A stretch of DNA of 64,000 nucleotides from DASRDS01 sp035570055 (GTDB lineage Bacteria; Gemmatimonadota; Gemmatimonadetes; Gemmatimonadales; Gemmatimonadaceae), in contig DATMLM010000002.1 of assembly GCA_035570055.1 (NCBI GenBank), positions 1-64,000 of the forward strand. The letters are read 5' to 3'. The notes beneath the pieces are model-generated. The model worked only from the letters and a program-made list of their open reading frames with translations. It was not told the DNA's origin and searched no databases. Each line of letters starts with the position of its first letter. Position 1 is the stretch's first letter. Shown here piece after piece: positions 42,625-51,060 of the stretch. The position numbers and the translations under genes were made by a program.

Positions 42625-44305
42625 GTTGCATCAGGAAGTGCTCGACGATCGGGCCGAGCGACAGTGCCGGGAAGAACGTCAGCGCGGTGACGATGACGAT
42701 GACGCCAAGGAGCAGCATCACGAACAGCGGCGTCGTGACGGGGAACGTCCCCGCCGTCTCCGGCGCCACCCGCCGCTCGGCCAGGAACCCGGCCAACGCC
42801 AGCGCCGGCACCATCATCGCGAACCGCCCGAACATCGTCGCGAGGCCGAACATCGTGTTGTAGTAGTACGTCGTTCCAGTCAGGCCGGCGAACGCGCTGC
42901 CGTTGTTGGCGACCGTCGAGCTGAACGCGTAGAGGATCTCAGAGAACCCGTGTGGGCCGGCGTTATTCAGTCCCGCGAGGCCCTGTTTCGTGACGACCGA
43001 GGCGGCGGTGAACGAGAGCACGACAAAGGCGTACACGAGCACGTACACCATGACCATGCGTATCTCCCGGCTCTCGATCTTCTTGCCGAGATACTCCGGC
43101 GTCCGTCCGACCATGAGCCCGGCGATGAACACCGCGAGCACGATCTCCATGATCATCGCGTAGAGGCCGGCGCCGACGCCGCCGTAGACGAGCTCTCCGA
43201 GCTGGATGTTCACGAGCGGGACCATCCCGCCGATCGGCGTGAACGAGTCGTGCATGGCGTTCACCGCGCCGCACGAGGCGTCCGTCGTGATCGTCGCATA
43301 GAGGGCCGAGTTCACGATCCCGAAGCGAACCTCTTTGCCCTCCATATTGCCGTCCGCCACCGCCACACCGCGTGCCTGGTGAATCGGGTTCCCGCGCGCC
43401 TCGGCCCAGTATGCGGTCGTCGTGCCCGCGAAAAACAGAATGAACATGGCGGACCAGACCGCCCAGCCGTGCTTCGGACTCTTTACTGTGTGGCCGAACA
43501 TGTACACGAGGCCGGCGGGGATGATAAAAATCGCCAGCATCTGCAGGAAGTTGCTCCACGGCGTGGGATTCTCGAACGGATGCGCGGAGTTCACGTTGAA
43601 GAACCCGCCACCATTCGTGCCGAGCTGCTTGATCGCTTCCTGGCTCGCGACCGGACCCATGGGGATCGTCTGCGCTCCGCCTTCGAGCGTGGTCGCGTGC
43701 ACATACGGCTTGAAGTTCTGAATCACGCCCTGCTGCACGAATAACAGGGCGAGGATGATCGAGGCGGGGATCAGGACGTACAGCGTCCCACGCACGACAT
43801 CGACCCAGAAGTTGCCGAGTCGCCCGGCCGAGCGACGCGCGATACCCCGGACCAATGCGACGGCCGCGGCCATGCCGACGGCAGCCGACGCGAAGTTGTG
43901 AAACGCGAGCTGCGTCATCTGCGAGAAGTACGACATCGTCGTCTCGCCCGCGTACGACTGCCAGTTCGTATTCGTCGTGAACGACGCCGCGGTCTCGAAC
44001 GCCTGGCGGTCGGTGACGGCCGCGAGATGCTCGGGGTTGAGCGGCAGCAGATGCTGCAACCGCAGCGCGAGGTACGTCACGAGCATGGTCGCGGCGCTGA
44101 AGATCAAGAGCGACGCGGCATAGTGTGTCCAGTGCTGGTCGTCGTCCGGGTCGACGCCGCACAGGCGATAGATGGCGCGCTCGACGGGGGCGAGCCACTG
44201 GTAGGTGCCGTCGTAGACGCGGGCGAGGTACATCCCGGCCGGTTTCGTCACGGCGAGGAGCACGACGCAATAGAACCCAATCTGGGCCCAGCCGTTCACC
44301 GTCAT
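42608..44305 (-). CDS. kdpA: KdpA, potassium-translocating subunit (main operon)
   Basis: A 565-aa KdpA with four canonical P-loops: SFTTNTNWQSYAGETTM, QLGTNGGGFFNVNSAHPFEN, TTDASCGAVNAMHDSFTPIG and SSTVANNGSAFAGLTG. MEGKEVRFGIVNSALYA and VFIAGLMVGRTPEYLGKKIE are also family-typical. It binds and translocates K+. It starts 3 bp after kdpF and overlaps kdpB by 17 bp, the usual FABC order. Confidence 0.97.
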   Translation of the reverse strand: MTVNGWAQIGFYCVVLLAVTKPAGMYLARVYDGTYQWLAPVERAIYRLCGVDPDDDQHWTHYAASLLIFSAATMLVTYLALRLQHLLPLNPEHLAAVTDRQAFETAASFTTNTNWQSYAGETTMSYFSQMTQLAFHNFASAAVGMAAAVALVRGIARRSAGRLGNFWVDVVRGTLYVLIPASIILALLFVQQGVIQNFKPYVHATTLEGGAQTIPMGPVASQEAIKQLGTNGGGFFNVNSAHPFENPTPWSNFLQMLAIFIIPAGLVYMFGHTVKSPKHGWAVWSAMFILFFAGTTTAYWAEARGNPIHQARGVAVADGNMEGKEVRFGIVNSALYATITTDASCGAVNAMHDSFTPIGGMVPLVNIQLGELVYGGVGAGLYAMIMEIVLAVFIAGLMVGRTPEYLGKKIESREIRMVMVYVLVYAFVVLSFTAASVVTKQGLAGLNNAGPHGFSEILYAFSSTVANNGSAFAGLTGTTYYYNTMFGLATMFGRFAMMVPALALAGFLAERRVAPETAGTFPVTTPLFVMLLLGVIVIVTALTFFPALSLGPIVEHFLMQHGILF

Positions 44306-44308
44306 AGA

Positions 44309-44398
44309 TCAGAATTTCTCGGGACGGAGCAGCGTGTAGACCAGATACACGAGGAGGAGGACCGACACGAGGCCTCCCACGATCGCGTCGAGGCTCAT
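44309..44398 (-). CDS. kdpF: KdpF, small potassium ATPase subunit
   Basis: A 29-aa single-helix peptide, MSLDAIVGGLVSVLLLVYLV followed by YTLLRPEKF. The YxLLRPEKF ending is the KdpF signature. It stabilises the KdpFABC complex. The ATG overlaps the stop of the 38-aa peptide upstream (ATGA), and kdpA starts 3 bp after its stop. Too short for ordinary gene finding. Confidence 0.92.
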   Translation of the reverse strand: MSLDAIVGGLVSVLLLVYLVYTLLRPEKF

Positions 44399-44511
44399 GG
44401 CTCGCGGTCCTCGACGGCGGCATCGCGACCCAGCATCTCGAGGCCGCGGATGAACGCGAGCATCAGGCCGAAGAACACGACCGTGATCGCGACGAAAAGA
44501 AAATCGAGCAT
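44395..44511 (-). CDS. Small membrane peptide encoded before kdpF
   Basis: A 38-aa frame from ATG 44511: MLDFLFVAITVVFFGLMLAF, then IRGLEMLGRDAAVEDREP. It has one membrane helix with a charged cytoplasmic tail. A similar tiny ORF with an xFFxxxxxxxRGxExL pattern occurs just ahead of kdpF in many bacteria (from memory) and has no assigned role. Its stop overlaps the kdpF start, so it is translated with the complex and may be an extra subunit or regulator. Confidence 0.75.
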   Translation of the reverse strand: MLDFLFVAITVVFFGLMLAFIRGLEMLGRDAAVEDREP

Positions 44512-44565
44512 AGCGGATGGATGCTACCGGTCCGGGCGTGAAGGCCGCGTATGCAAGCCGCCGTT

Positions 44566-46089
44566 TCACATAAATTTTTCGTGAAGAGGGACGCGGAGCG
44601 TAAAGACGCTGCCGCCACCCTGGCGGGGCGAGTAGCGCAGCGAACCTCCCTGCATGTCGACGAGGCCGCGGGCAATCGAGAGACCCAGGCCGGCGCCACC
44701 GATATCAGGCGGCGTGCCGGGTGGCCGGTAGAACGGCTCGAACACGCGTTCGGCCTCGGACGGCGGAACACCCGGCCCTGGATCGCTCACCGCGAACGCA
44801 ATCATGTTGCCATCCCGCCGGACGGACAGCTCGATGGGCGACGTCGCCGGCGCGTATTTGATCGCGTTGTCCAGCAAATTGACCAGCGCGCGCAACGTCG
44901 CCGTAAAATCAAACCGCCCAATCAGCACGGGATTCTGGTCGTCGAGGGACACGGTGATATCGCGGCTGCCGCGCGGGCCCGCCACGCGCTGCAGCGCCGC
45001 GCCGACCAGATCCTCGGCCTCGTTCGCCTCCGGACTCGGCTGCCACGATCCCGCCTGGATCCGCGACAGATCGAGCAGGTTGGCCACGAACTCGTTCAGC
45101 CGATCGGCTTCCTGCTCGATGATCGTCGCACGCTCGTCGCCGCCATTCGAGATGTCATGCGCCAGCGCCTTGATCGTCGTCAGCGGCGTTCGGAGGTCAT
45201 GCGAGACCGATGCCACCAGCGCGTCTTTGAGCTTGTCCGCCTGCCGCAGCGCCTCGGCGTGCTGCGCGTCGGCCACGAGGCGCGCCCGCTCGACGCCGAG
45301 CGCGGCGTAATACGAGAGCGCATCGAGCACGCGCCGGGCTTCGGCGTCGAGCGCAAGCCCGTGGTCGCGCACAATGGCGAGCACGCCGACATTGCGCTCG
45401 CGCACGCGCAGCGGCATCAGCAGCGCCCGCGCTTGCGGCACGGCCTCGAGTCGCGCGGGACCGTCCCACGCCAGCCGTGTCGTGCCGTCGGCGGAGAGCA
45501 CGGCCTCGGTTCCGTGCTGGAGGACCCAGGCGACGAGACCAGGCGCGATCGTGCGATCGGCGCGCACGTCGGGCGGAGATTGCGTGACGGCGGGCGGCGT
45601 CTCGCGCGGGAAGATCACGCATTGATCGAGCTTGAGCGACGTCCGGATCACTTCGGCCACCGCAAAGAGCGCGTCTTGCGGCTGGCCGGCGTTCAACGAC
45701 TCGGAGCCAAGCGCGGCCAATCGGTCGATTTCGGCCGCCCTTCGTTGGGCCAGCGTCGCCTCGGTCTGGGCCCGATAGAGCAGCTGGGCCGCCACGAAGC
45801 TCGTGGCCAGGAACGCGAGCAGCACCAAGTAGTCGAGCGGGTTGCTCACGGCCAGCGCGCCGTACGGCGGCAAGAAAAACCAGTCGAACAGGAGGAACGC
45901 CGCACCCGCGATGCCTAAGCCGAATGTGCGGCCACCGCGCGCCGAGGCGCCGAGGACAACGAGGAGAAACGTGAGGGCGACATGGGCCTCGTTGAGGCGC
46001 GGCCGCACGGACAACATGGCGGCCCAAACCAAGAACAGCGCAGCGAGCCAGAGTGCGTATTCGCCGAACTGCCGGCGCGTCACACCCAT
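44566..46089 (-). CDS. kdpD: KdpD C-terminal half: DUF4118-GAF-HisKA-HATPase sensor kinase
   Basis: A 507-aa protein equal to the second half of KdpD. Four close helices at residues about 11-105 (LWLAALFLVWAAMLS through PLDYLVLLAFLATSFVAAQL, with FLLFDWFFLPPYGALAV typical of the DUF4118 region), a GAF-like domain about 125-275, then kinase core with VSHDLRTPLTTIK, LVNLLDNAIKYAP, VSDPGPGVP and GGAGLGLSIARGL. It should phosphorylate KdpE. It lacks the KdpD and Usp domains, which are encoded at 33954-35087. ATG 46089 shares a base with the kdpE stop (TGATG); an upstream in-frame start would run inside kdpE. Confidence 0.92.
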   Translation of the reverse strand: MGVTRRQFGEYALWLAALFLVWAAMLSVRPRLNEAHVALTFLLVVLGASARGGRTFGLGIAGAAFLLFDWFFLPPYGALAVSNPLDYLVLLAFLATSFVAAQLLYRAQTEATLAQRRAAEIDRLAALGSESLNAGQPQDALFAVAEVIRTSLKLDQCVIFPRETPPAVTQSPPDVRADRTIAPGLVAWVLQHGTEAVLSADGTTRLAWDGPARLEAVPQARALLMPLRVRERNVGVLAIVRDHGLALDAEARRVLDALSYYAALGVERARLVADAQHAEALRQADKLKDALVASVSHDLRTPLTTIKALAHDISNGGDERATIIEQEADRLNEFVANLLDLSRIQAGSWQPSPEANEAEDLVGAALQRVAGPRGSRDITVSLDDQNPVLIGRFDFTATLRALVNLLDNAIKYAPATSPIELSVRRDGNMIAFAVSDPGPGVPPSEAERVFEPFYRPPGTPPDIGGAGLGLSIARGLVDMQGGSLRYSPRQGGGSVFTLRVPLHEKFM

Positions 46090-46796
46090 CACGCGGTCGG
46101 CTCGAGGCGGTATCCGACGCCCGGTTCCGTAATGATGTAGCGCGGCCGCACGGGATCGGGCTCGATCTTTCGGCGCAGACTCCGAATGTGGACGCGAAGG
46201 TACTGCTGCGCATCGCCGAACGAGTTGCCCCAGACGGCGGTGAATAGCTCGCGGTGCGTCAGGGTGCGCCCGGCGTGGGAGACGAGCACGCGCAGCAGCT
46301 CCCATTCGGTGCGCGTGAGGTGCACGGGCGCGCCTTGCTTGACCAGCTGGGGCTTCGTGAGATCGATCGTGACGGCCCCGCCATCCAGAACCAGCGGCTC
46401 GCCGGCGTCGCCGGCGCCGGCCAGCCGTGACCGACGGAGTTGAGCGCGGACCCGGGCCTGGAATTCGACGGTCGAGAACGGCTTGGTCACGTAGTCGTCG
46501 GCGCCGGCGTCCAAGAGGGCGACTTTCTCGCGCTCCGAGTGGCGGGCCGACAGGACGATGATGGGCGCGGTCGACCAGCCGCGGATCTCGCGACAGACCG
46601 CCTCGCCACTCATGTCGGGCAGTCCGAGGTCGAGCACGATCAACGACGGCCGCTCGGCCGCCGCCCGGTCGATTCCCTCGGCCCCGGTTGCCGCCTCTAT
46701 GGTCCGCACGATTTCGCCTTCGTCCTTGAGGGCGTTCCGTACTACACGACGGATCTGCGGCTCGTCGTCGATGACGAGCACTGTTTCATCGGCCAT
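46089..46796 (-). CDS. kdpE: KdpE, OmpR-family response regulator
   Basis: A 235-aa regulator. Receiver: VLVIDDEPQIRRVVRNAL, phospho-Asp in LIVLDLGLPDMSG, Lys in ADDYVTKPFS. Winged helix: HLTRTEWELLRVLVSHAGRT, then SFGDAQQYLRVHIRSLRRKI with the KdpE-like YLRVHxxxLRRKIE and RPRYIITEPGVGYRL. It activates kdp transcription when phosphorylated by KdpD. It lies upstream of the KdpD transmitter gene and 10 bp after the AAA ATPase gene. A possible target is the direct repeat at 36231-36249. Confidence 0.94.
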   Translation of the reverse strand: MADETVLVIDDEPQIRRVVRNALKDEGEIVRTIEAATGAEGIDRAAAERPSLIVLDLGLPDMSGEAVCREIRGWSTAPIIVLSARHSEREKVALLDAGADDYVTKPFSTVEFQARVRAQLRRSRLAGAGDAGEPLVLDGGAVTIDLTKPQLVKQGAPVHLTRTEWELLRVLVSHAGRTLTHRELFTAVWGNSFGDAQQYLRVHIRSLRRKIEPDPVRPRYIITEPGVGYRLEPTA

Positions 46797-46806
46797 GGGC
46801 TCGCCG

Positions 46807-47898
46807 CTAGGGCTCGTCGCCCCCGGTATCGCCGAAGAAGCCGTTGATCATAGCGCCACCAGACTCCATCGCGCGTGCCATCTGCTGAAACACCATCGGT
46901 GGGATGTTCTTTCCTCGCGCACCCATGCGCCCTCGGACCGAAGCCGCCGCGTACCGCTGCTTGTTGGCGCGGACCGACTCGACCGCTTGCAGAAAATAGT
47001 CGACGGCCGGCTGTTGTGGCTTTCGGCGGGCGCGGTCGTAGCCTAGAAGCAGCATCCCGTCTTCGATGACCCGTTTGAGGTCCGCTCCCGTGAGGCCTTC
47101 GCTCGCCGCCGCGAGGCGCGCGACGTCGACGGGCCCGACCGACGCCGGAAGCGAGGCGCAACGTTGAGCGAGGATCGCCTGCCGCGCGTCCGGATCCGGC
47201 AGGCGCATCTCGAGCCACAGCTCCACGCGACCGGATCGCACGAGCGCTGGCGGCAGGCCGGCGACATCCATGGCCGTCATCATGAGACAGACGCGACCCG
47301 CGGACTCCGACTCGATCCCATCGAGCATCGTGAGGAGATAGCGATAGAACCCGTGGTCGGAGCCATCCTCGAACAACACGTCGCTGTCGTCGATGAACAC
47401 GATGCTCGGCGCGTTGTGCTTCGCGGCCTCGAAGATGCGGTGCACGGTCGCGAAGAAGTTGGGCGTCCCACCGACGACGGTGCCGTCGATCAGGAAGAAC
47501 TTGCTCTTGAGCCGATGCGCGAGCGCGCGCCCGATCGTCGTCTTGCCCGTGCCCGGTGGTCCGACGAGCAGCACCCCGCGCTTCGGCTTGAGCCCGAGCT
47601 CGACCGCTTCGACCTCGCCCAGGTCGACGTTGGTGGCGAGTTGATGCACGCGCAGGTACTCGATGAAGCCGTCGGTCTCGAGATCGCGTTTCTCGCGGAG
47701 GGCCGTGCAGCTGGTCTCCAGCGCGCGGGCCGTGAGCTTCCGGGCGAAGCGGTGAATGCGTCCGACGTCCAATCGGGCCGCGCGGTCAGCGCCGAGAAAC
47801 ACCCCGAGAAAGTGCGCGTAGTCTTCGGGCGTGAGGCTGCCCATCTTCACGCATCCCGAGATCATTCCGCAGGTGCGTATGTCCGTCGTCACGACCAC
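46807..47898 (-). CDS. AAA family ATPase
   Basis: A 363-aa AAA protein (start GTG 47898; ATG 47844, MGSLTPEDYAHFLG, is the more likely functional start since upstream codons look non-domain). Walker A GVLLVGPPGTGKTTIGRALA, Walker B PSIVFIDDSDVLFEDG, sensor 1 VCLMMTAMDVAGLP, arginine-finger region LVRSGRVELWLEMRLPDPDA and a C-terminal lid domain. The N-terminal 100 residues are helical. It resembles FtsH/Cdc48-type AAA modules without protease. It is first in the run leading into kdpE-kdpD-kdpFABC, which suggests a link to potassium stress, but the gas vesicle operon is also only a few kb away. Confidence 0.85.
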   Translation of the reverse strand: MVVTTDIRTCGMISGCVKMGSLTPEDYAHFLGVFLGADRAARLDVGRIHRFARKLTARALETSCTALREKRDLETDGFIEYLRVHQLATNVDLGEVEAVELGLKPKRGVLLVGPPGTGKTTIGRALAHRLKSKFFLIDGTVVGGTPNFFATVHRIFEAAKHNAPSIVFIDDSDVLFEDGSDHGFYRYLLTMLDGIESESAGRVCLMMTAMDVAGLPPALVRSGRVELWLEMRLPDPDARQAILAQRCASLPASVGPVDVARLAAASEGLTGADLKRVIEDGMLLLGYDRARRKPQQPAVDYFLQAVESVRANKQRYAAASVRGRMGARGKNIPPMVFQQMARAMESGGAMINGFFGDTGGDEP

Positions 47899-47960
47899 GG
47901 ATTTGCCGGACGGGCCATAGCGGCGACCAGCGCCTTGCGCGTCTTCTGTTGAGTTGGTGA

Positions 47961-47979
47961 GAGCGTGGGACCCACGCTC
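47961..47979. terminator. Short inverted repeat between two minus-strand genes
   Basis: GAGCGTGGG and CCCACGCTC flank a single central A, giving a 7-bp stem with a 5-base loop. It lies just after the stop of the 93-aa gene and before the AAA ATPase gene. No T-run follows, so terminator or operator is open. Confidence 0.4.
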
Positions 47980-47994
47980 AGAGCTTAACCGGTC

Positions 47995-48276
47995 TTAGCC
48001 GGCGATAGGAAGCCGGCCCATGGTCTTGACGTCGGGCGCATCGAGGAGCTCGCGGAGCTGGTCGTCGGAGACCGCCTGGATCTCCTCTTCCGTGAGTCGC
48101 CGGGGGGTCGGGTAGAGGATCGACCGCATCTCACCGGAGGCGGACCAGAAGTAGAGCCGGGTGCGGCCCTCTTCGACCGACACGGCGCTCCGCGGCCGGC
48201 CGGCGGGAGCGGCCGGCGTGACGGCGACGGAGCATCGCCATTGCTCACCTTCGTGGGTGAAATAGCGGTCAATCAT
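47995..48276 (-). CDS. Small hypothetical protein
   Basis: A 93-aa soluble protein, MIDRYFTHEGEQWRCSVAVT onward, with a beta-rich first half (RTRLYFWSASGEMRSILYP) and a helical acidic second half (LTEEEIQAVSDDQLRELLDA). Translation of the frame looks native and it starts with a clean ATG. Divergent from the Ser/Thr kinase gene across 100 bp that carry a Crp-like palindrome. No family recognised. Confidence 0.7.
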   Translation of the reverse strand: MIDRYFTHEGEQWRCSVAVTPAAPAGRPRSAVSVEEGRTRLYFWSASGEMRSILYPTPRRLTEEEIQAVSDDQLRELLDAPDVKTMGRLPIAG

Positions 48277-48313
48277 CGTCTGAACAAATTATGAACGGTG
48301 CATGCTCTCTCGG

Positions 48314-48329
48314 TGTGACCGGAGTCACA
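48314..48329. promoter_or_regulatory. Crp/Fnr-family type palindrome TGTGA-N6-TCACA
   Basis: TGTGACCGGAGTCACA is a perfect match to the Crp consensus half-sites with 6-bp spacing. It lies 38 bp before the 93-aa gene start and 48 bp before the kinase start, in their shared promoter. A second perfect site is at 61793-61808. No Crp-family gene is in the window. Confidence 0.6.
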
Positions 48330-48376
48330 ATGACCGCCCTTCGTGACTAACCAGAAATGGTGCCCGTCCAACTCGT

Positions 48377-49897
48377 GTGATCGTAGGCGAACTCTCCGAC
48401 CTCGACGTTGTAAAGAGCGCTCTGGCCAACGAATACGACGTGCGGTCAGAAATCGGCCGTGGTGGCATGGCGGTCGTATTTCTGGCACACGATCGCTCGT
48501 TGGGACGGGACGTCGCGATCAAAGTTTTGCCAATTGCGATGACGTTCGACTCCGATTTCGCCGAGCGGTTCGAGCGGGAGGCCCGGACATCGGCCTCCCT
48601 GGAACATCCGAATATCGTCCCGATCTACCGGGTCGGTAAATCCGGCGAGCGGGTCTCCTACATCGTCATGAAGTACCTGCGCGGGCCATCGCTCGCCCGG
48701 GTGCTGGCCGAGCGGCCAAATGGGAAGCTGACGCCGGGTGAGATCCGAGCGATGCTCACGGATACGGCCCGAGCGCTGGCCTACGCGGCCAAGAGCGGCG
48801 TCGTGCATCGCGATATCAAGCCGGACAACATCATGCGGGACGACGACCGTTGGGTGTTGGCCGATTTCGGGATCGCGAAGGTCGGCACGCATCGAACGCT
48901 CACGAACTCGGGCATGGCCGTCGGCTCGCCGCGGTACATGAGCCCGGAGCAGGCGCGGGCCAAGCCGCTCGATCAGCGAGCGGACGTGTACAGCCTGGGC
49001 GTCGTCGCCTATCAGTGCCTGGTCGGGCGCGTGCCGTTCGACGGCGAGGACGGGATTGCGATCCTCTATGGGCACGTTACGACGCCGATCCCGACGCCAA
49101 CGCTCTTCAGCGACGAGGAGCGGTCGCTCTTTGCGATCGTTCGCCGGATGCTGGAGAAGGAGCCGAGTAACAGGGTTCAGGACGGCGAGGAGTTGCTCCG
49201 TGTACTGGAGGGCTTAGGCGAGCTTCCTCCTGAGCCAGTTCGCGCCGACACGCCTACCTTCGAAGTCCCGGCTCTGCCGCCGCGGCGCCGCCGTACGCCG
49301 TGGGGCGCGATTGTGGGGGGCCTGGCGCTGGCTGCGACCGCCGCCGCGGCTGCTATGTATGCGACGTGGCGGGCGACGCTGCCGCCGCCACCTGCTCCGG
49401 TTGTGACACTGGCGGCCGTCACTGCGCTCGTGCCTGACCCGCCGCCCGCGCCGACGCCCGCGTTGCCCCCCATTTTGGCGCCCGCTACGCTCAAGCCGAA
49501 GCCCAAGCCCGTGGCGAAGCCCGCGCCCGCTCTGCCCAAAGAAACCTTCTGTGACGCTGGCGGCGGCGTCACCGAATTCCACGTCGTGCTCGACTCGATT
49601 AGCACGCACGAGGATGCGGGGCCGATGATTGCGTACGGTGTCTGCGGCCTCAAGACCGCTTCGCACTATCACACCGTGATAACGGCAACGAGACAGGAAT
49701 CCGGGTTGCAAAAGCTCCTCGGCGCAACGCACGAGACGACCGAGGCGTACGACGACCGCGCGGGGTCCAACGCGACCCGCACGCATCATCAGCTTCCGCG
49801 CCTGCCGCGCGGATCCTATTCGCTGACGGTAACCGTGACCGACCGCCGGGGCCGCCGCACCGAGCAGACCGCGGAATTCAGGCTGCCCGCTCAGTAA
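48377..49897 (+). CDS. Transmembrane Ser/Thr protein kinase (PknB-like)
   Basis: A 506-aa kinase starting at GTG 48377. Cytoplasmic kinase domain about residues 22-285: glycine loop IGRGGMAVV, Lys49 in VAIKVL, HRDIKPDN with Asp146, DFGIAK with Asp163, GSPRYMSPEQARA and DVYSLGVVAYQCLVG. A basic stretch (PPRRRRTPWG) leads to one membrane helix (AIVGGLALAATAAAAAMYATW, about 310-330). The outer part has a Pro/Ala/Lys-rich linker then a small beta domain with two Cys (FCDAGGGVTEFHVVLD, YGVCGLKTASHYH). All catalytic residues are present. The outer domain is unlike PASTA repeats, so the ligand is unknown. Confidence 0.93.
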   Translation: MIVGELSDLDVVKSALANEYDVRSEIGRGGMAVVFLAHDRSLGRDVAIKVLPIAMTFDSDFAERFEREARTSASLEHPNIVPIYRVGKSGERVSYIVMKYLRGPSLARVLAERPNGKLTPGEIRAMLTDTARALAYAAKSGVVHRDIKPDNIMRDDDRWVLADFGIAKVGTHRTLTNSGMAVGSPRYMSPEQARAKPLDQRADVYSLGVVAYQCLVGRVPFDGEDGIAILYGHVTTPIPTPTLFSDEERSLFAIVRRMLEKEPSNRVQDGEELLRVLEGLGELPPEPVRADTPTFEVPALPPRRRRTPWGAIVGGLALAATAAAAAMYATWRATLPPPPAPVVTLAAVTALVPDPPPAPTPALPPILAPATLKPKPKPVAKPAPALPKETFCDAGGGVTEFHVVLDSISTHEDAGPMIAYGVCGLKTASHYHTVITATRQESGLQKLLGATHETTEAYDDRAGSNATRTHHQLPRLPRGSYSLTVTVTDRRGRRTEQTAEFRLPAQ

Positions 49898-50040
49898 CGG
49901 GGACACGCGAGTGTATCTGGGGTAGGACAAGAGCGTAGCCGAGTTCGCTCTTGGTAGCCGTCGCATGCGTGTTACGCGGCGGTCCTACACTTGCAAGTGC
50001 TGAGACAACTAAACACGAACACCGTCAGGAGCTCGTCCCC

Positions 50041-50931
50041 ATGTGGTACCGCGGCATTGGTGCACTCGCACTCATTGTGCTTGCTTCCATCGCGCACGCG
50101 CAGCAACAGCAACAGCAGGACACGACGAAACACGGTTGGGGCATCGTGTACTCGTCGCCAAGGAGTCGAGCGAGTAGCACGAGCACCGCTCCCTCAGCGC
50201 CCGCTCCCTCAGTGACGGCTCAGCCAGCGCCGGGCATCACGCCCGCCGCACCAGCGCCGGCCACGCAGCCGCAAGTCACGACGTTGCCGACGATCCGCGG
50301 CCACGCCTCCAGCGACGCGCCGCCCCCGCCAGCGAACGGCGTCTATATGGGCGACCGCCCAGCTCCGGTCGGCCCACCAGCTGCCGCACCAGCCGTTGCG
50401 GCGGCAGGCACGTATGACACGATACCGCCCTCGCAGGCCAACGCTGGCAACAGCGGTGGCGTGCATCTCGATGAGCTCATGAGTCTCCACGAGTACACGT
50501 CGACGGGACTCACGACGCTCAAGCCGCAAGAAGTGCAAGCACTCGAGATGTGGTTGGAGCGCTATCGCGCCGCGCTCATCGACAGCACCACGCGCGCCGT
50601 GCAGCAACAGCGTGCACCGACGTCGCAGCTCATGCCCGCGGCTCCTGCACCCGCGGCGACCGCGGCGGCGAACACACGCTCGCTCGTGCCCGCGAATGCG
50701 CATACGGTCACGGGTATTCGGTCTGGCAGTCGCTACGTCCAAATCGATGACGGCAGCGTGTGGGATATCTATCCCGCGGATCAGACCGAGACGGCCGCGT
50801 GGCAAGTGGGCGACTACGTGACCGTGCGTGTGGCGAGCCAGGCGTATGGCGAGTTTGATCACGAACTCGTCAACAGCCAGCGCACCGGGCCAGTGCGCGC
50901 GAAGTTCATGGGGTACGCGCGCGGACAGTAG
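50041..50931 (+). CDS. Hypothetical exported protein, Pro/Ala-rich
   Basis: A 296-aa protein starting at ATG 50041 with signal MWYRGIGALALIVLASIAHA followed by QQQQQQ. Residues about 40-180 are low-complexity Pro/Ala/Ser, likely disordered. A short helical segment (LTTLKPQEVQALEMWLERYR) and a C-terminal domain of about 75 residues (NAHTVTGIRSGSRYVQIDDG, WDIYPADQTETAAWQVGD, MGYARGQ) look folded. The C-terminal pattern resembles small beta-barrel modules but no family was recognised. An earlier in-frame start exists but adds a non-signal leader. Confidence 0.7.
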   Translation: MWYRGIGALALIVLASIAHAQQQQQQDTTKHGWGIVYSSPRSRASSTSTAPSAPAPSVTAQPAPGITPAAPAPATQPQVTTLPTIRGHASSDAPPPPANGVYMGDRPAPVGPPAAAPAVAAAGTYDTIPPSQANAGNSGGVHLDELMSLHEYTSTGLTTLKPQEVQALEMWLERYRAALIDSTTRAVQQQRAPTSQLMPAAPAPAATAAANTRSLVPANAHTVTGIRSGSRYVQIDDGSVWDIYPADQTETAAWQVGDYVTVRVASQAYGEFDHELVNSQRTGPVRAKFMGYARGQ

Positions 50932-51057
50932 GGGGGCGTAGTTGCGGTTTGCCCCCCGGAGGAGAACAGACCAGTCGAGCAGCGCGCAGCGATGCTCGAC
51001 GTGCCGCGGAGCGGCACACACGTTGTTGACATTTGGGGACGATCCAGTGATCGTCCC
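50931..51057 (+). promoter_or_regulatory. Leader made of four consecutive perfect stem-loops
   Basis: Stems: GGGGGGC/GCCCCCC (50931-50937 with 50951-50957), GTCGAGCA/TGCTCGAC (50974-50981 with 50993-51000), GTGCCGC/GCGGCAC (51001-51007 with 51011-51017) and GGGACGATC/GATCGTCCC (51036-51044 with 51049-51057, loop CAGT). The last ends 3 bp before the ATG at 51061 and would hide any ribosome site. The first may end the upstream transcript. A TTGACA at 51026-51031 lies between stems. Together they fill the intergenic gap. Confidence 0.6.
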
Positions 51058-51060
51058 TGA

